Source: Diprion similis
Taxonomy: Eukaryota > Arthropoda > Insecta > Hymenoptera > Diprionidae
NCBI RefSeq assembly: GCF_021155765.1
Contig: NC_060110.1
Coordinates: forward strand, 18,188,001-18,252,000
Length of the DNA stretch: 64,000 nucleotides
Direction of reading: 5' to 3'
Part shown: positions 1-11,788 of the stretch, piece by piece
How the letters are laid out: each line of letters opens with the position of its first letter
Numbering within the stretch: position 1 is the stretch's first letter
Translations under genes and position numbers: made by a program
Notes under the pieces: generated by a model
Seen by the model: the letters and a program-made list of their open reading frames with translations, nothing else
The model's database searches: none
What the model was told of the DNA's origin: nothing

Positions 1-737
1 TCGCAAGTGCAGACGTGGCATTGCGCCTACAACTTTGTACAGAATAACCGCATCACAGTTGCCTGAAGAATGTCTTACTTAAAATTGTCAACTTGACAAT
101 ACCCTGAGGGTTTCCGTTCTTTCAGTGTCAATCGCCACTTACTGCCTATAGTATTGAACACAAATAATAATTGTCATTTTGTTTCGACTCTTATACCTAT
201 ACTTATCGTTGCAACGATCGTGGCGGTTAATCTATGATTGTTTTGAAGTGAAGTACTTGTTTCAATTCAGCCCACCAACCAGGTATCATTAAAGCAAAAT
301 AGAACATAATTACCTATACTTTATAAATATCAACTTTTATTACTTAATGGTCCACCAATTTTAAAAACACTGGAGGACATTGTTCCATACCTATAGCTGT
401 TTCCAAGCATAATTGATACTATTTATGCACGCACATCGTGTATCTATCCACATTATACCTACACATCCATTACATACGACGCACTGACCCCATCCCCTGC
501 ATAACGTCCATCATTGCCTGATCTTCGGCCGACTCTTCAAATTGAGTTTCGTGTTTGATCGTGGCTGATAGTGCATTGGTGAACACGCGTTGCAAGAGCT
601 CGGATGAGTCCTGGCGCTTTTACGGTGAAATCGAAGTCACGGTAACAATCATTTTTGCGCTGATGGATCATTATTCGCTTTTATTTTTAATCTAAAAAAT
701 GCAACGGTGAGCATATTGTCGATTCTCATTGTATTCT

Positions 738-3544
738 ATGATTTCTCAGATGATTACCCGACTCGTCTCTCTCTACCTTGTGCTCGCTCTCCGCCAAGAT
801 GGAGCACAAGGCAGTGTTCTTGTGGCAGACAACACGATGTCTCGAATGGTGGAAGTAAATGCGGGGGCGCCCTTCTGCGCTCTCTACAACGACCGAGGCG
901 TCATCCAGAGGATGGTCCTAGGCGCGGATCCTCGAAAAGTGCGACAGATGTCTAGCAATCTTGTCGCCGATCTGGAACAAACTTGCAAAGAGTCACGGAA
1001 TCGAGGAAAGGTATAACGTAGTCGGGGTGTGATTAGGCACTTCGAAATTAATTTTACTCCAATTGTGCTGTGTGAATCCTGCAATTATCCCCGAAGTAGT
1101 TATTCGTTTTTTGGAGGTCGAACTATTAATTTCATAAGGTTAATTTCTTTTTTTGATAACTCAAATCGTAACGAAGATACAGAAACCACAAAATACTTAT
1201 AATTTTACCGCATGTTTTAAACCCCAAATCGATTGACCTTCCTTGACAGCGAACCTATTCGGAGATCCATTCTCGGTTGTTCGAAAACCTGTTGGAACGT
1301 ACGTTTTTTCATATTTATTTATACAACGAATTAAGGTTACAGACTATATTAAAGATGAAAACTGCGTAGAAATAAACGTTTTATTGCTCTGTCATAAACT
1401 TCTAAAACGTTAATTGTCCAACCGAACGACTCAAACTCTTTAGATACACTGCTGGGACTCTGAATTTCATAATTTTATTATCGTGGTGTGGTTATATTTT
1501 TTCAGCAGTAATAAATTTGTCTCTGACTTGTGAGTGCGATGAGTCACAGAGTTATAAAAAAGATATCTTTTCGTCTGGGTGAACAACGATGCGGTGAAAA
1601 TTCCCGAATCCTCACTCCTTTCGGAAAAATCAAAATGTACTTTGAACAAACGTTGACCTTTGCCATTCAATCAATCAGAATCAAGCCCCCGGTGGTCTGA
1701 TTTACCCGGGAACGAAGTGGTGCGGTCCGGGCAGCATCGCGAGCTCCTACGACGATCTCGGTCAACATGCAGCAGAGGATGCTTGCTGCCGAGAGCACGA
1801 CAACTGCCCGGTAACGATAGCACCTCAGCAGTGCATTGACGGGATTTGCAACAATTCACCGATAACAAGATCGCATTGCGACTGCGATGCCAAATTCCGC
1901 AGATGCCTGCAGAGCCTCAACACCGAAGTGGCGAACACCTTAGGGGCTTTGTTCTTCAACGTCGTCCAGGTCACCTGCTTCAAGGAAAGACGTCCTTGCT
2001 CTCAGTGGCAACGGTAAGTGATGAAAGGATTCCACGGTGTCGATTTATCTGCAATACCCGCCATTTTTTATCTTTCGATTATGCAATCCCATTCGACCCT
2101 CGTGACAGTTACGCTCTTGATATCAACTCTTCTAGAACATACGAGTACTTCCCTTTGGTACTATGCTATTGATTCGTCGGGACGAATTCATCAATCTGCA
2201 TTTGCCCACATCAAGTTTCACACTTCGCCGCTGCTCATTCCGCGTATTGAACAGCACTGGACTCGTTATCCTATCGCATACAAGTGATTGTATGAGACAC
2301 GAAAACATCCGGCATTTAGCCCACTCGTCACCCATGCCAAAAATTTTATACACACGTGTCAGCCAGTCTATTCAATATGCTACAATACGACGATGCGCAG
2401 AACCTTAAACACGATAGATGATTGATATCTATCGTATCTACGAGCAGTCTGTAACATCGGAACGGTTCACTGATCGAGCTAAATATCATCCTGACAATTC
2501 TGTTCACTGTCTCAGTGCAATCATGCCTACTTTAAAATACCAATTATTACTTGAAATTTTGCTAAATTTTCATCAACTTCTTGAATATTCCTTAAATAAA
2601 AATAAAAATGGATTCCCGTAATCCCAATCTTTTATTTTCCTCTACGAATCGACGCGTATCATCCATATCGTTATTTTTTTCCAACTGTGATAGCCGTGTT
2701 GCGTTCGAAGAGAGGGTCAAGGTTGAACTGGGACCAATTCGAAGCAATGCCTGACCTTTACCGAGGTCAAAGCGAGTTCGGTTCTCGGTAATTGCACAAT
2801 CAGAGTGCATATATATCGCAACTGCGATTACACAGGTTTTGCTCAATTCGTATCGTTTCAGCTGCTACGAATTTGACCGATCGCCTTTGTTCGGAAACAA
2901 TTCAACGGGGGACTCAAGCCGGAAGCAGAGCGGAAGGCAATACTTCAGGCTCAAACTGACTCTGGCTAAGATTGGCTTGTTCAAAATCCGGCTGTTGCTG
3001 GAAAAGTTTTCCAAGATTTTTTCATTTCTAAAATTATAACCAAACGCGCGCATTACTTTCGCGCGAATCGTTTCGTAAAAATAATTTCTTGCCATACGTC
3101 TATTCAATACTCAACAATCACCGCTATATCAGTTTCGAACATCCGGTACCTTCAATACAGCATCGGAATTCAGAATGGAACTTGAAGCGGATCAATTCGA
3201 AAATGTACAGTACAATAAAAAAATACGCTGCTGGTGGGTGACGGGCTATTTTGTATAGTTTATTCTGGTAGAAGGTGACGTTGGTTACAAGAATTTGCTA
3301 TTTTCTTTTGCTTCAGTTGCTACTATATGTTTGAAGTAGAATGGGTGGCGGTGCAAAACTACACAATATTGTATAACGTTGGGCTAACGAAAATTTATCG
3401 CTGACGATTATTAACGCGTTATTTTCCGTTTCTCGTTTCAGGAATGGCTACCCAGAGGCGGAGTCGAACCGTCTTTGTTCGCAGTACAAATTCCGGCCAA
3501 GTGACAAATACGTGCCTTTAATGCCAGTAAATATTAATAAATGA
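738..3544 (+). CDS. Secreted group III phospholipase A2 (bee-venom type), three exons
   Basis: Model: exons 738-1010, 1679-2013 and 3442-3544, giving 236 residues. The introns are GT-AG and the phases fit (0, then 2). The family hydrolyses the sn-2 ester of phospholipids using calcium. The start is followed by a hydrophobic signal segment (SLYLVLAL). After a pro-region, exon 2 carries the calcium loop YPGTKWCGPG (residues about 100-109), the catalytic CCREHDNC with His131-Asp132, and the CDCDAKF helix that supplies the supporting Asp. The Cys pattern continues as VTCF and RRPC. Exon 3 (NGYPEAES, LCSQYKF) supplies a further Cys and ends at TGA. The in-frame ATG at 750 is an alternative start. 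The last exon is the uncertain part: a different acceptor at 2862 also fits the phase. Family assignment is firm. Venom, digestive or immune use cannot be told from sequence. Confidence 0.85.
2862..3039 (+). CDS. Candidate alternative terminal exon of the PLA2 gene
   Basis: A pyrimidine-rich acceptor (tatcgtttcag) precedes 2862. Joined to the phase-2 end of exon 2 at 2013, it reads open for 58 residues to TAA at 3037. It begins RCYEFD, which could supply the last Cys of the family fold at close to the bee-enzyme spacing. It ends in a basic, hydrophobic helix-like tail (LTLAKIGLFKIRLLLEKF). Either this exon or 3442-3544 could end the protein. I prefer 3442 but cannot exclude alternative splicing. 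Confidence 0.3.
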
Positions 3545-5298
3545 ATCCGTAAGCAGCAAGGTGTTAACCCGCAAAACGAACCCTGAAACGATAGATTTAT
3601 TCATTATAGATCTACTGTGATCCACTGCAGGGCGAATTATTAAGAACCGCACACATCGATCAGCGTGCGATACATTTTGCGGGTAAAATGTTATTCAACG
3701 ATAGCAAACCTGACCGCGAGTTATTATTCGTTAAAAGTCCACATTCGATGTAATTACGACCGTCGCTTCTTCCTGGAATTATTTTTTATTTCTTATCTCA
3801 GCGACGTGACATAAAAAGCGGAGGTTATAACGTTGAAGAATAAACAATCGTTAATGTAAAAATGAAAGAATGAAAAAAGAAGCATAGGACAGCAAAAACT
3901 ATAATGATAATAAATAATAACGAAACACCGAGAATGCGTAAGTCTTACGGAAGTTATATTATACATGTTTAATCTACGTTATATGTACGGGAATTGGAGT
4001 GTATTTATTGATATAATAATGATGTGATATAAACTGCGATAACCAACAACGAAATAAGAAAATGTTACACATTTGTCACTATACGTATACAGTAAAATAC
4101 GTACCTTTAATGTTACGTAATAAGGATCATACATACATACGTATATTACACGATGACCATAACAAGCATGCATCTTAGAATACACCGTTAGCCAATAGTA
4201 TGTAACATACACATATATATTTATGCACAAGTTGTGAAATAACTTTTATTAAAATTTACCCCGTAATCAATATTGGTAAACAGCTTTACGCTGAAGATAA
4301 TACATATATTATATTGTATTGTATCGTACGATACTCATCAACGTGATTTCCCTCGGGGGTAGAAGGAACAGCCTCAAGGCTAATTAATATTATGCTATTA
4401 AATAACTGCAGCGATACGTAATGGTGTAAAAATATATTCAAACATGATTGTGAGCAGAAGTTTAGCATCATTTGGTCGTTGCTCGTTCCTCAATCGGCAC
4501 ATTTTTCTATTAAAATTTGTTCGGTTCAAATTGATAACGGTGGTAATTACTAGAATACCGTTATGCCATGATAAAGTATCGTAACGACCAGTGATTTTTT
4601 TTAGGTGACGTTATCAGTTTGTGGTTAACAGCTGTAACCATTTAAGTGACAATGATGGATTTGCGAGCTACTTTATTTCGTCACAAAAATTGAGAATCAT
4701 TCCACTAATTGAGGGAAGTTGCGTCTGATGTACATTCTGTTATTAGATATATAGTATTCGTATAAAGTTTTGCGATTGTTTAATTATATATAATATTCAG
4801 CATAAGTATGTTGCAAAGTCCTAATTGCACAGTCAGTTTGAGATTAAAAAAAAAATAGAATAGACATATCACGTAATTATGCACGATATCGGATGTAATT
4901 TATCTTTCTAATTAGTATGTAATACATAAATGAAGAGAATTCTGATTTAAAAATATATATATATATATATTTTAATAATAATGATAGTAATCTTCGAATA
5001 CGTGAAGTTAATTCGCTTTAGAAATACATATTTTATCATTAAAGTTGGTAAAAACAAGCCTAATTATACGCAATGCATATGATTTTTTACTTATCCCGCA
5101 TGATTAAAAATTTCGAATAAATTATCGTCTTGTACAATATTAATAATAGCGATTATTCGGTGTGAACTTGGTGAATTTTCTGTAACGATGAAATTGTGGA
5201 AGTGTGAGGTATTTTTTTTTTTTTTTTTCAATTATTTGAGTTATCTTATTTTATTTTAAGTTACAGATTAAAAAGTGAGAAGGATTATCACGCGGTAT
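3545..5298. other. Non-coding spacer, AT-rich
   Basis: Follows the PLA2 stop and precedes the minus-strand secreted cluster. It is AT-rich with an (AT)n run near 4953-4970 and a poly-T run at about 5211-5229. I see no supported gene. Confidence 0.6.
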
Positions 5299-5852
5299 TC
5301 ATGCACCTCTGGATTTTTCATGATCGTCAACATCGTACATCGCGTTTAATTTACGGACGACATTTTTCGTTCTGTCAGAAATAAAGTTGTCGACTTGACC
5401 GAGGATGTTCACCATTTGAATCATTCTTTCGAATCCCTTGTTAACCCTTTCCGCTCTCTCCAGTTCCGTCTCCTCTTTTTGAGCTGGAAAAACTGCTCTG
5501 GAACCAACCACCGTTTTTTCCGGGCTGCTCTCCTTTTCGGCCACTATCATCGCGAGTTTGTCCAAAACATTTTTGTGCTCCTCCGTGAATTCCGCCGCGT
5601 CAATGATCGAGCAGCCAATCTGTGGAAATCATCTCATGCTGAGTTAATTTGTCTTATTGTAATCGTTTAAGGCACTTCAGTTCACTTTGTTCAGAGGTAT
5701 AAATTCGTCCAATTCTGGATAATTTCAATCTCTTATTCTTTCTTCTCGTCAAGATCACGCGTTTCCGTTAACAGATTAACTCAATCTCTACTTACCAATA
5801 AAAATAAGATAGAACCAAGTATGATGCGTGACTGAAAGCAATGAGACGCCAT
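5299..5852 (-). CDS. Small secreted protein of unknown family, two exons
   Basis: Exons 5852-5796 (19 codons, ATG at 5852) and 5619-5299. Donor ttg|gtaagt, acceptor ttccacag|att, phase 0, 125 residues in all. Exon 1 is almost entirely a signal peptide (MASHCFQSRIILGSILFLL) and continues into IGCS at the start of exon 2. The mature part is charged and predicted mostly helical, with a Glu/Arg-rich stretch (EETELERAERVNKGFERM) followed by an amphipathic segment around ILGQVDNFISDRTKNVV. Cys is essentially absent from the mature chain. It shares layout (signal peptide exon plus helical exon, phase 0) with the gene at 16932-17683. I recognise no family. A lipid- or ligand-binding helical protein is possible but is inference. 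Confidence 0.65.
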
Positions 5853-6269
5853 GTTCTTTGTCAGTAATTTTTTTGTTAATTCCAAAATTTAATATCAGTC
5901 CGAATAACGCCCGCGTGGTAGTGTAAAATTTGTTTTCGTTTAGGTGTTCTATCTGTTCACCCACGTCACTGCACGAATTTCACAAAATACTTTGAGCCTA
6001 AAATATTAAGCGTACGCCTAAAAATTTACAAATTTCAAATGTGTAAAAATATTTTTCCAAGGACTGTAACATCGCCGCTGAAACGTGTCGGTGGACAAAC
6101 GCGTCGACTTGTTATGCCGATGAAAAAATGCGCTACCCAGCAGTTAATAACTCCAGTTTTGTGCACTACGCTGCGCGTTTGCATTAAATTTCTGCACTGA
6201 AAGAAAACATGAGCCACAAAAATGCTGATTGTGTACTTACAATTTTAGCGTGAAAGCCGAGGTGACGCG

Positions 6270-6641
6270 TCAGTGGTACCATCCCTTCTGTCGCTGCGCT
6301 CTGTAGAATTCCATTAATCTTTTTGCAATTTCTATTCGATCGCGTAGCGATTTTGGCCCAGAATGTAAATACCTTTCAAAGTCAGCACGTAATACCTGTG
6401 GAGGTAAAATTGCTGATGAGAATGCTCCAACTCTCTCTTTCTCTTTCTCCCTAAGCACATAATTCGATTTGCACATAGAGATGCGTGACGACTTAAGCAT
6501 GCATGGTTTATTATTTAACACCTTGAATGAGAGATGAGGAACTCTTATTATGTCTGGACTCAAAGCAGGTGCCGTGACAATCACTTCAGCTGTCCAAAAA
6601 ATGCACCAGTAAGCCAGTGCGAAAATTTTTAAGCGCACCAT
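6270..6641 (-). CDS. Small secreted protein of unknown family with stop-free 126-bp intron
   Basis: ATG at 6641. The whole stretch to TGA at 6270 is one open frame of 123 codons. Inside it sits a good intron: donor ttcaag|gtgtta after 6522 and acceptor tttacctccacag before 6395, so the intron is 6521-6396 (126 bp, no stop, divisible by three). Splicing gives 81 residues and retention gives 123. The N-terminus is hydrophobic and signal-like (LKIFALAYWCIFW), with a likely cleavage before or near APALSP. The spliced C-terminal half is charged and helical (LRDRIEIAKRLMEFYRAQR). The intron-encoded stretch contains REKEKER and is less protein-like. No family recognised. Confidence 0.55.
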   Translation of the reverse strand: MVRLKIFALAYWCIFWTAEVIVTAPALSPDIIRVPHLSFKVLNNKPCMLKSSRISMCKSNYVLREKEKERVGAFSSAILPPQVLRADFERYLHSGPKSLRDRIEIAKRLMEFYRAQRQKGWYH

Positions 6642-7352
6642 TTGAGTTGAATTTTATTGCAGGTAAAATCCTCTCCATCGTCCAGCTGTGACCTGGATTG
6701 GACTTTTAAGTTTTCGATGCAACAAAATGTTGATACGAGTACCGGTTATGTATCGTAAAAACATTGCGCCACGGAACGTAATTCAGGAAATAAATATCGC
6801 CCGCAAGTCACGTCTCCGGCAATCAGTTCAACTTTCCAGCTCTCTGTTGAGAAAATAAAAATAAAAATGGAATGTAATTCGACTCGTTTGCATCTCTCCG
6901 TAATGTTCCCAAATTACGGGTTCTGTTTTACTGTTATTGTCATCTTGGCCGTCTTATCTAATCAGGTAAACAATCATTCCTACTGTATAAATTTATCCCC
7001 TAGTACTTTCAGAATTTTAATTGTGAAATATGCGAAGTAATGCAGAATACGAGTGTATTTAAAGTTTAATCAAATCTTAGAACTCCGTTACTGAATGCGA
7101 AAACCGGAACGCAGTTTTGCAAGAAAACCTATATTTACCCAAAAGTGAACCCATTTGTCAGTGAAAGTTTTTTTCTTTTTCGAATTTTCATGATCAGCTG
7201 TCTTTGATTTTTTCTGCCCCTTCCATATCGGCAATTTGTAATAAAGTAAATATACACGATTTGTTGTTCTCGATCGACTAAATTTTCTCGGAATTCTGAC
7301 TGTTTGTTGCTTCAGCACTATATCACGGATGTAAATTGTTGAATTTTGCAAC

Positions 7353-7721
7353 TTATTCAAGAGTGTTTGTATAATAAAACACATCAGAACTTCTTCCGTT
7401 TCCTCGATTAAGACATCTCATCAAGCTAGATTGACCAACTCTTCCATGTGGCGAAATGACTTTTTTATTATTCTTATTGACTAAAATCTTTTCGTAGACG
7501 CTGGCTACCCCAAAACGAGAGCCTAAATGCTGCAGCAAATTAGCAAAGAGTGCTCGACGAGGTCTAGAAGGCTTCAACAAGATAACCTTACGGATTGTTA
7601 GCGCCCTCATCAAAACAGCATCCCGTCTTTGGAAGTACATACCGGAATGCTTGAAGCCGCCTCCACCGATCGTCAAGTTTGCAAATACAACCAATGAGTA
7701 CATGAAAAGAAAACGGCCCAT
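7353..7721 (-). CDS. Possible small secreted protein, single exon
   Basis: ATG at 7721 and an open frame of 122 residues. The N-terminus MGRFLFMYSLVVFANL is a convincing signal peptide followed by a Gly run. The rest is basic (KPSRPRRA, NKNNKK, NRGNGR) with one Cys and no motif I know. It sits in line and on the same strand as the other small secreted genes, which is the main support besides the signal peptide. No intron is evident. It could be chance or part of a longer spliced gene. Confidence 0.4.
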   Translation of the reverse strand: MGRFLFMYSLVVFANLTIGGGGFKHSGMYFQRRDAVLMRALTIRKVILLKPSRPRRALFANLLQHLGSRFGVASVYEKILVNKNNKKVISPHGRVGQSSLMRCLNRGNGRSSDVFYYTNTLE

Positions 7722-8920
7722 CGACCACGACGCTATCTGCGACGACTTTGACGACTAGCACCAGAACAATGTTGATACTTTTTTCATAGAGTAGATAATT
7801 GGGTAATTGTGATAAGACATGTAGTTCGAAACGTACGTATATAGCTGAATATTATATCTGATACATTTTGTCTTTCAGTTCATTATGTAATAGTTTTCTA
7901 AATATTGAATTTACGTATCGTCATGCAACCGGAAGAAGACAAAAAGAACCTAAGTTAATGACCGCATCACCCTGGATTGTCAATTGCATATGCATGATGC
8001 GATGGAAGGTGTCTTTAATGTATAGTATTAATAGTATCATACGTTATTAATAAAAACATTTTCTCCCGATCATTCTCGAATGTACGTTTCATTGGTTTTT
8101 ACACGCATTTCAGAAAGAATTTCAACCAAGAATACCACCTCCACCCAAATTCACTTGCAAATATTTCAGAGAGTGCTGTACTCGATATCGACGTTGGCTT
8201 ATATGATTAGATATATCTGAATATCCAAGTGTAGCTGTTATACGCAGCCTCTGATAAAACCCAAAATAGAATACACTTGACGCAGTCGGTAAGGACTGAC
8301 TACAACAATCCCTTAAGTTCCTTAAATTCAGTACAGTTTTCAAGTCATGGTGGGATTTGGTAAAAAGATATGATGGTTCATGAAAGATCATCGAATTTGA
8401 TTTGATCAACACCAGAATATTTGGTCAAAGCTCTGATGTAACACGCAGTTGAAGATTTAAAGTGGTCTGACGTCATGACGTACTATTTATCAGCAGAGAA
8501 GCTGTCAGGAGAAGTTCCTTTCTCTGCTTATTTTCATCTGTAAAATTGGAAAACTGTACATGTATGTAGCAGGTCATATCGAATCGTTACATCTTAGCAA
8601 TGTCGTTGTTGCTCATGAGGTGGTTGAACCAAGTTTGTGGTAAACTTGAAAAGTAAGAGGTATTGATTGAATTCAAAATGCATTAGAATATAGTTTATTC
8701 ATAAAACTTGACTGATAATCATAGCTGTGAAAACTTTTGCCACAGACCAGAATGAAATAATATTCCATTTGTTTAAGGGTACGCGTCAACTTGGTGACTC
8801 GACAAGAAAAAATGATTTTCGCTTTTCCGGATTATCCATTCATGTTCAACGGGGCTTAGGACTGAAAATTGCCGTATAATCTCTAATCTACAATTTACGC
8901 TTCGACGTTTTCTCTTTAAT
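7722..8920. other. Intergenic stretch, nothing firm
   Basis: Contains only short frames without signal peptide or splice support. The part from about 8611 rightwards belongs to the left end of a segmental duplication whose other copy begins near 12661. Confidence 0.5.
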
Positions 8921-8992
8921 CTAGGCTTTGAGCTCTTCGGTAGGTTTAGCCGTAATCTCAGCCGCCTTATTCGACGGCTTGGCAACATCTGC
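8921..8992 (-). pseudogene. Eroded C-terminal tail of the 8998-10559 gene
   Basis: Just past the TAA at 8998-9000, in another reading frame, 23 codons read ADVAKPSNKAAEIT... ending LKA then TAG. This aligns with the intact tail of the paralogue (EDVANLAKMAVELT...QLKA). The ancestral C-terminus has therefore been shifted out of frame and now lies in the 3' UTR. Confidence 0.6.
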
Positions 8993-8997
8993 CTAGA

Positions 8998-10559
8998 TTA
9001 GATCAATTTGCCCCTTGCCTGTTTCAACTGTTTTGCTCTATCACCAATTCCTGGGGCGAATTTGGTCACTATTTCAGAAATTTTATCCTTGATGATCCGT
9101 GGAGTCTGAACTGAAGTGTCATCCATGGTCGTGATCAGTATCTGCTCCGCCTTGTTATTAATCGTAGTCGGGCTTAACTGATTCACTCTATCACCAATTC
9201 CTCCGACGAATTTGGACAACATTTCAGAAATTTTACTCCCAATGACTGAAGTCTGAGCTGAAGTGTCATCCGTTGTCTTGGTCAGTATCTTCCTGAAGTC
9301 GTTCCACAACTGTCCAATCACAGGACCCCTGGTCTTCAACTACAAGCAATTAAATTCGACATCAATTAATCTTTCATGAATAACCACGCACCCGACGAAC
9401 CGAAATATCGTGCAAATGGTTAGTGTCCAAAGAGTATTCAAGGAATGAATATAGCGATGTACTTATAGAGTAATCAAATTGTTATTCAATTTCAGATTCA
9501 ATTCAGAACAATTGTGCGAATCAATGATCAAGTCTTGAGTTCAAAGGTCATCGTACTCTCACTACGTATTCGTTTATTTCGTTGCAGTTGTTATTGTTGT
9601 TAATACTCCGTCTATCAAATCCATCACTGATATTCATACTAGGCTCAGCTTTCGCCAAGTCACAATAAATTATGCATTCGAGAAAAATCGGAACATTATC
9701 AACAAATTTGCGACGCAACCGGCACATCTTATCGTTCCAAGATTAATTCGCGTAAACTTTTTCGCAATTAGATAAATTGGGTTGCTTATAAAATGACAAT
9801 CATAATTCAAGTTTTAGTCACACATGTGTTATACATCCCAGGCCCGGAAATTGTGGTATGAAAGCACTCTTACGTCCTGTAGATAGCGGAGCAGAGTCTT
9901 GAGAAACACTTCCAAGTTGAAGAACAGTGTCTGTAAAACGAAGTCTTTGTGAGGGATGGTATTCTGTTTGAGAAGTTGAGAAATGGATTAACGTTCAAGT
10001 GCTTCAGAGAGCGACGGATGAATATGACCGATTGTAATTTTCTTTCAGCCTCACGTAACAACTTTCCTCAACGAGCTGAAATATTATACGATCGGTGTTT
10101 GGCCAAGCTAGCTAAATTTTCACAGGCATGTGAAGAACATCCTCGCTCAAATTAAGCACAGCCTCTCTTTCAATCCGCGTAACAATTGCGACACCGAACA
10201 GTGAAAAATTGGGATCAGAATCGCAAACCAAGTACAGGCCAGCCTCAAGCGCTGCAAATCATTGCTAGAGGTTCGGTAAAACTCACATCCTGTGTTACCT
10301 GATCGAAGAAACTCTGGATTTTGGCAAGGAAGGCCGAGCTGTGTTCCTCCAGAGCCGTGGCCACAGCATCCAGTTTCGGGCGAATGAAGGTCTCGTGAAA
10401 GTCGGTACCAAGCTTTATGATGTCGTTATAAGACTTAGTTATCAGTTCGCCCAAGAACCCGGGGTGGAAAGTTTGTGGTTGCGAAGACACCGCAGAGCTT
10501 CTGCACTCGCCGATAACCAGGGCGAAGACCAAAGTCAGAATGACAGTCGAACACTGCAT
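8998..10559 (-). CDS. Secreted helical protein, paralogue A (two exons)
   Basis: Exons 10559-10287 (91 codons) and 9339-8998 (113 codons plus stop). Donor caggat|gtgagt, acceptor ttgcttgtag|ttg, phase 0, 204 residues. ATG at 10559 starts a signal peptide (MQCSTVILTLVFALVIGEC); the upstream open codons contain no ATG. The mature chain looks all-helical and amphipathic (ELITKSYNDIIKLGTDFHETFIRP). Exon 2 contains two copies of a 50-residue unit (DDTSAQTSVIGSKISEML... and DDTSVQTPRIIKDKISEIV...), each ending in GIGDR. The neighbour paralogue has one unit. The copy ends early relative to it (see the eroded tail at 8921-8992). Apolipophorin-like or other lipid carrier is only a guess from the helical pattern. 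Confidence 0.75.
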
Positions 10560-10624
10560 ATTGCTGGTTTCTAACCGGACCAAAGTCAACCAAGAAACTA
10601 CTGCTAGATCCGAGTTTGCAGGAT

Positions 10625-10632
10625 GCTTTATA
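10625..10632 (-). promoter_or_regulatory. TATA box of paralogue A
   Basis: On the minus strand TATAAAGC followed by ATCCTGCAAACTCGGATCT. The start ATG is 73 bases downstream. The same element and flanks recur at the same distance before paralogue B. Confidence 0.65.
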
Positions 10633-10847
10633 AGCGATCCTTATCGACAACGAGGAGGCTTAATAATGCACTATCTTTATTACCCGGGAAAACTGAGGTC
10701 TATCGTTATTCGTGCGATCGTTTTCGCTTTTCACTATCAAAGTAACGTCTGACCATGTCGCGTGGAATGGAAACAAACACAGTCTCGTACCACGAACTCG
10801 TTACCTAACGACTAGATCGTCACATACCAACCATTGGTTCTGTGATC

Positions 10848-11788
10848 AACGGCGAACTTTTGCCCAGGCAAACTACGCAGTTGCCTAACCTTGGCAGGGC
10901 CCAACCTCATAGGGGAGTCCCGCCAGGGGCCAATGGTATACATGGAGGACATACGACACTGGACATTGAAAAAAAATTTAATTCACTTTAATGTTCCCGC
11001 ATGCACGAACGGTGTTATCAATAGGCAGAGTAGGGTAGAAAATTTTTGGGGCTGACCAATTCTGAATTGATGAGGTTTTTTTCATAGGCATTTGTAGATT
11101 ATAAAAGAACAAAAAATTTGTATTCGGTGTGTTATAATACTATGTATCTCTCTCGCTTATTTGTTTTCTTGGACGATGTATGCTAAATAAATGAAAATAT
11201 ATGGGAACATTTTTGTTTTATTCAATTATTTAAAAAAGGGGCTTTGAGTCTGTTAACCGTCTAATGGTCATGGATCTTTATGTCCGGGCCTGTCGGTGAT
11301 AATGATTGTTTAGGAATGCCAAGGTTGACTGTGATTTTAGTAAACAATCGTATTTTCCTTCAAAATAGTCGATTATTCACAAACGATTTTTCTCGCTTCA
11401 AGTCGATCAAAATTGATTTTCGAGTCATGACTTTTCGACTTTTTTTCAACTGAATTCAATATCTGATGGTGAGGTAGCGAATAATTCATGACTTAAGTTG
11501 TTTCTCTTGGAACCCATCCTAAAGTACTGATCAAAAGGGTGTTTTTGAAAGCATTATTCTGTTGTACGTATTGCGGTTGTACAATCGTCAATTGGTCATT
11601 CTCAACAAGATGAGATTTATTTAACCTTATAAAATATCTTTAATTGATAATTAATCTCAATTTTTGGAAATATCGACTCAAATCGAACGTTCATTTTTGA
11701 AGACGATTAATCGATTTCGCACAATGAAAGATTCAAATTCGATCCAAAAGTCGAAACTTGACTTTTCACGCGACTTTTTCACCCTAAT
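10848..11788. mobile_element. Insertion of about 0.9 kb in one duplicate (unidentified)
   Basis: Upstream flanks of the two paralogues match on both sides of this segment. Around 14752-14775 the other copy reads ttctgtattaatgatcgttc without interruption. Here ttctgtgat (near 10840) and taataatcgttc (near 11788) are separated by roughly 0.9 kb. The left part is GC-richer (gggcccaacctcatagggg) and the rest is AT-rich. No ORF, terminal repeat or target duplication could be established, so an element is inferred. A deletion in the other copy would give the same picture. Confidence 0.35.

Noticed and set aside
8122-8412. 96-codon minus-strand frame
   Set aside because: No signal peptide or domain and no splice support; located in ordinary AT-rich intergenic DNA.
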